This document shows, piece after piece, positions 40,205 through 40,273 of a stretch of DNA of 40,273 nt. The translations under genes were made by a program, and so were the position numbers. Under the pieces are notes generated by a model, which saw nothing but the letters and a program-made list of their open reading frames with translations, was not told the DNA's origin and made no database searches. Source of the stretch: Paenibacillus brevis (GTDB lineage Bacteria; Bacillota; Bacilli; Paenibacillales; Paenibacillaceae); assembly GCF_018919145.1 (NCBI RefSeq), contig NZ_JAHLQJ010000029.1, positions 1-40,273 of the forward strand. The letters are read 5' to 3'. Every line of letters starts with the position of its first letter. Positions within the stretch are counted from its first letter, which is position 1.

Positions 40205-40273
40205 GAGGGTGTCCCAAAAGTAACTTTGGATTACCCTACCAACAAAATAAGATGATATTCATAAAAACCAAGG
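40205..40273. mobile_element. Possible end of an insertion sequence, cut by the window edge
   Basis: GAGGGTGTCCCAAAAGTAAC at 40205-40224 resembles terminal inverted repeats seen in several transposase families (from memory: GGGTGTCCCAAAAG). It begins 18 bp after the asnB stop. No transposase is visible because the window ends at 40273. Confidence 0.4.

Overview
The window reads as a chromosomal stretch of a Gram-positive, endospore-forming member of the Paenibacillaceae, most likely Paenibacillus or a close relative. The evidence is a spoVID-type spore gene, a lonB gene, strong AGGAGG-type ribosome binding sites with GTG and TTG starts, sigma-A promoters, and a gene order (tig, clpX, lonB, lonA, ysxC, hemA, hemC, hemD, hemB, hemL, spoVID) that follows the Bacillus subtilis backbone. 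Features typical of Paenibacillus are a cobA-hemD fusion, clpP placed between tig and clpX, ispG placed between clpX and lonB, and a large membrane-bound AraC regulator beside a CUT-type sugar ABC transporter.

Layout. (1) 1-293: imperfect direct repeats and a terminator. (2) 294-9801, all on the minus strand: hemA, a precorrin-2 dehydrogenase, hemC, a fused cobA-hemD, hemB, hemL, an RluA-type pseudouridine synthase and spoVID. This set covers the route from glutamyl-tRNA to uroporphyrinogen III and the branch toward siroheme. hemX is missing, and a repeat-like gap with a terminator and a new promoter lies where it would be expected. (3) 10026-10424: speD. (4) 10758-17933: a carbohydrate module (AraC/Cache regulator, two permeases, binding lipoprotein, GH130 phosphorylase). 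(5) 18132-29820: a 195-aa unknown, ysxC, lonA, lonB, ispG, clpX, clpP, tig and a YsoA-like gene, a protein quality-control block. (6) 29991-35393: a 5-kb segment bounded by two 212-bp inverted repeats, each containing a tRNA-Arg(UCU) gene. It holds a small unknown gene, tRNA-Gly, a PilZ gene, a TetR/ABC-2 exporter operon with a clear operator, and an unusual lactate dehydrogenase homologue. (7) 35479-38195: a decayed gene fragment, a large unknown lipoprotein and two small unknown genes, one of which is the intact relative of the fragment. (8) 38343-40187: a glutamine-dependent asparagine synthetase, followed by what looks like the end of an insertion sequence.

The items that most deserve follow-up are the tRNA-bounded inverted repeat, which could let 5 kb flip; the tandem, truncated copy of the tRNA 3' end with a REP-like structured module; the lactate dehydrogenase homologue whose specificity and allosteric residues are changed; the frameshifted pseudogene fragment; and the hemA-sirC gap with overlapping hairpins and a palindrome over an extended -10. 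I saw no CRISPR array, phage or recognisable new multi-gene defence system.
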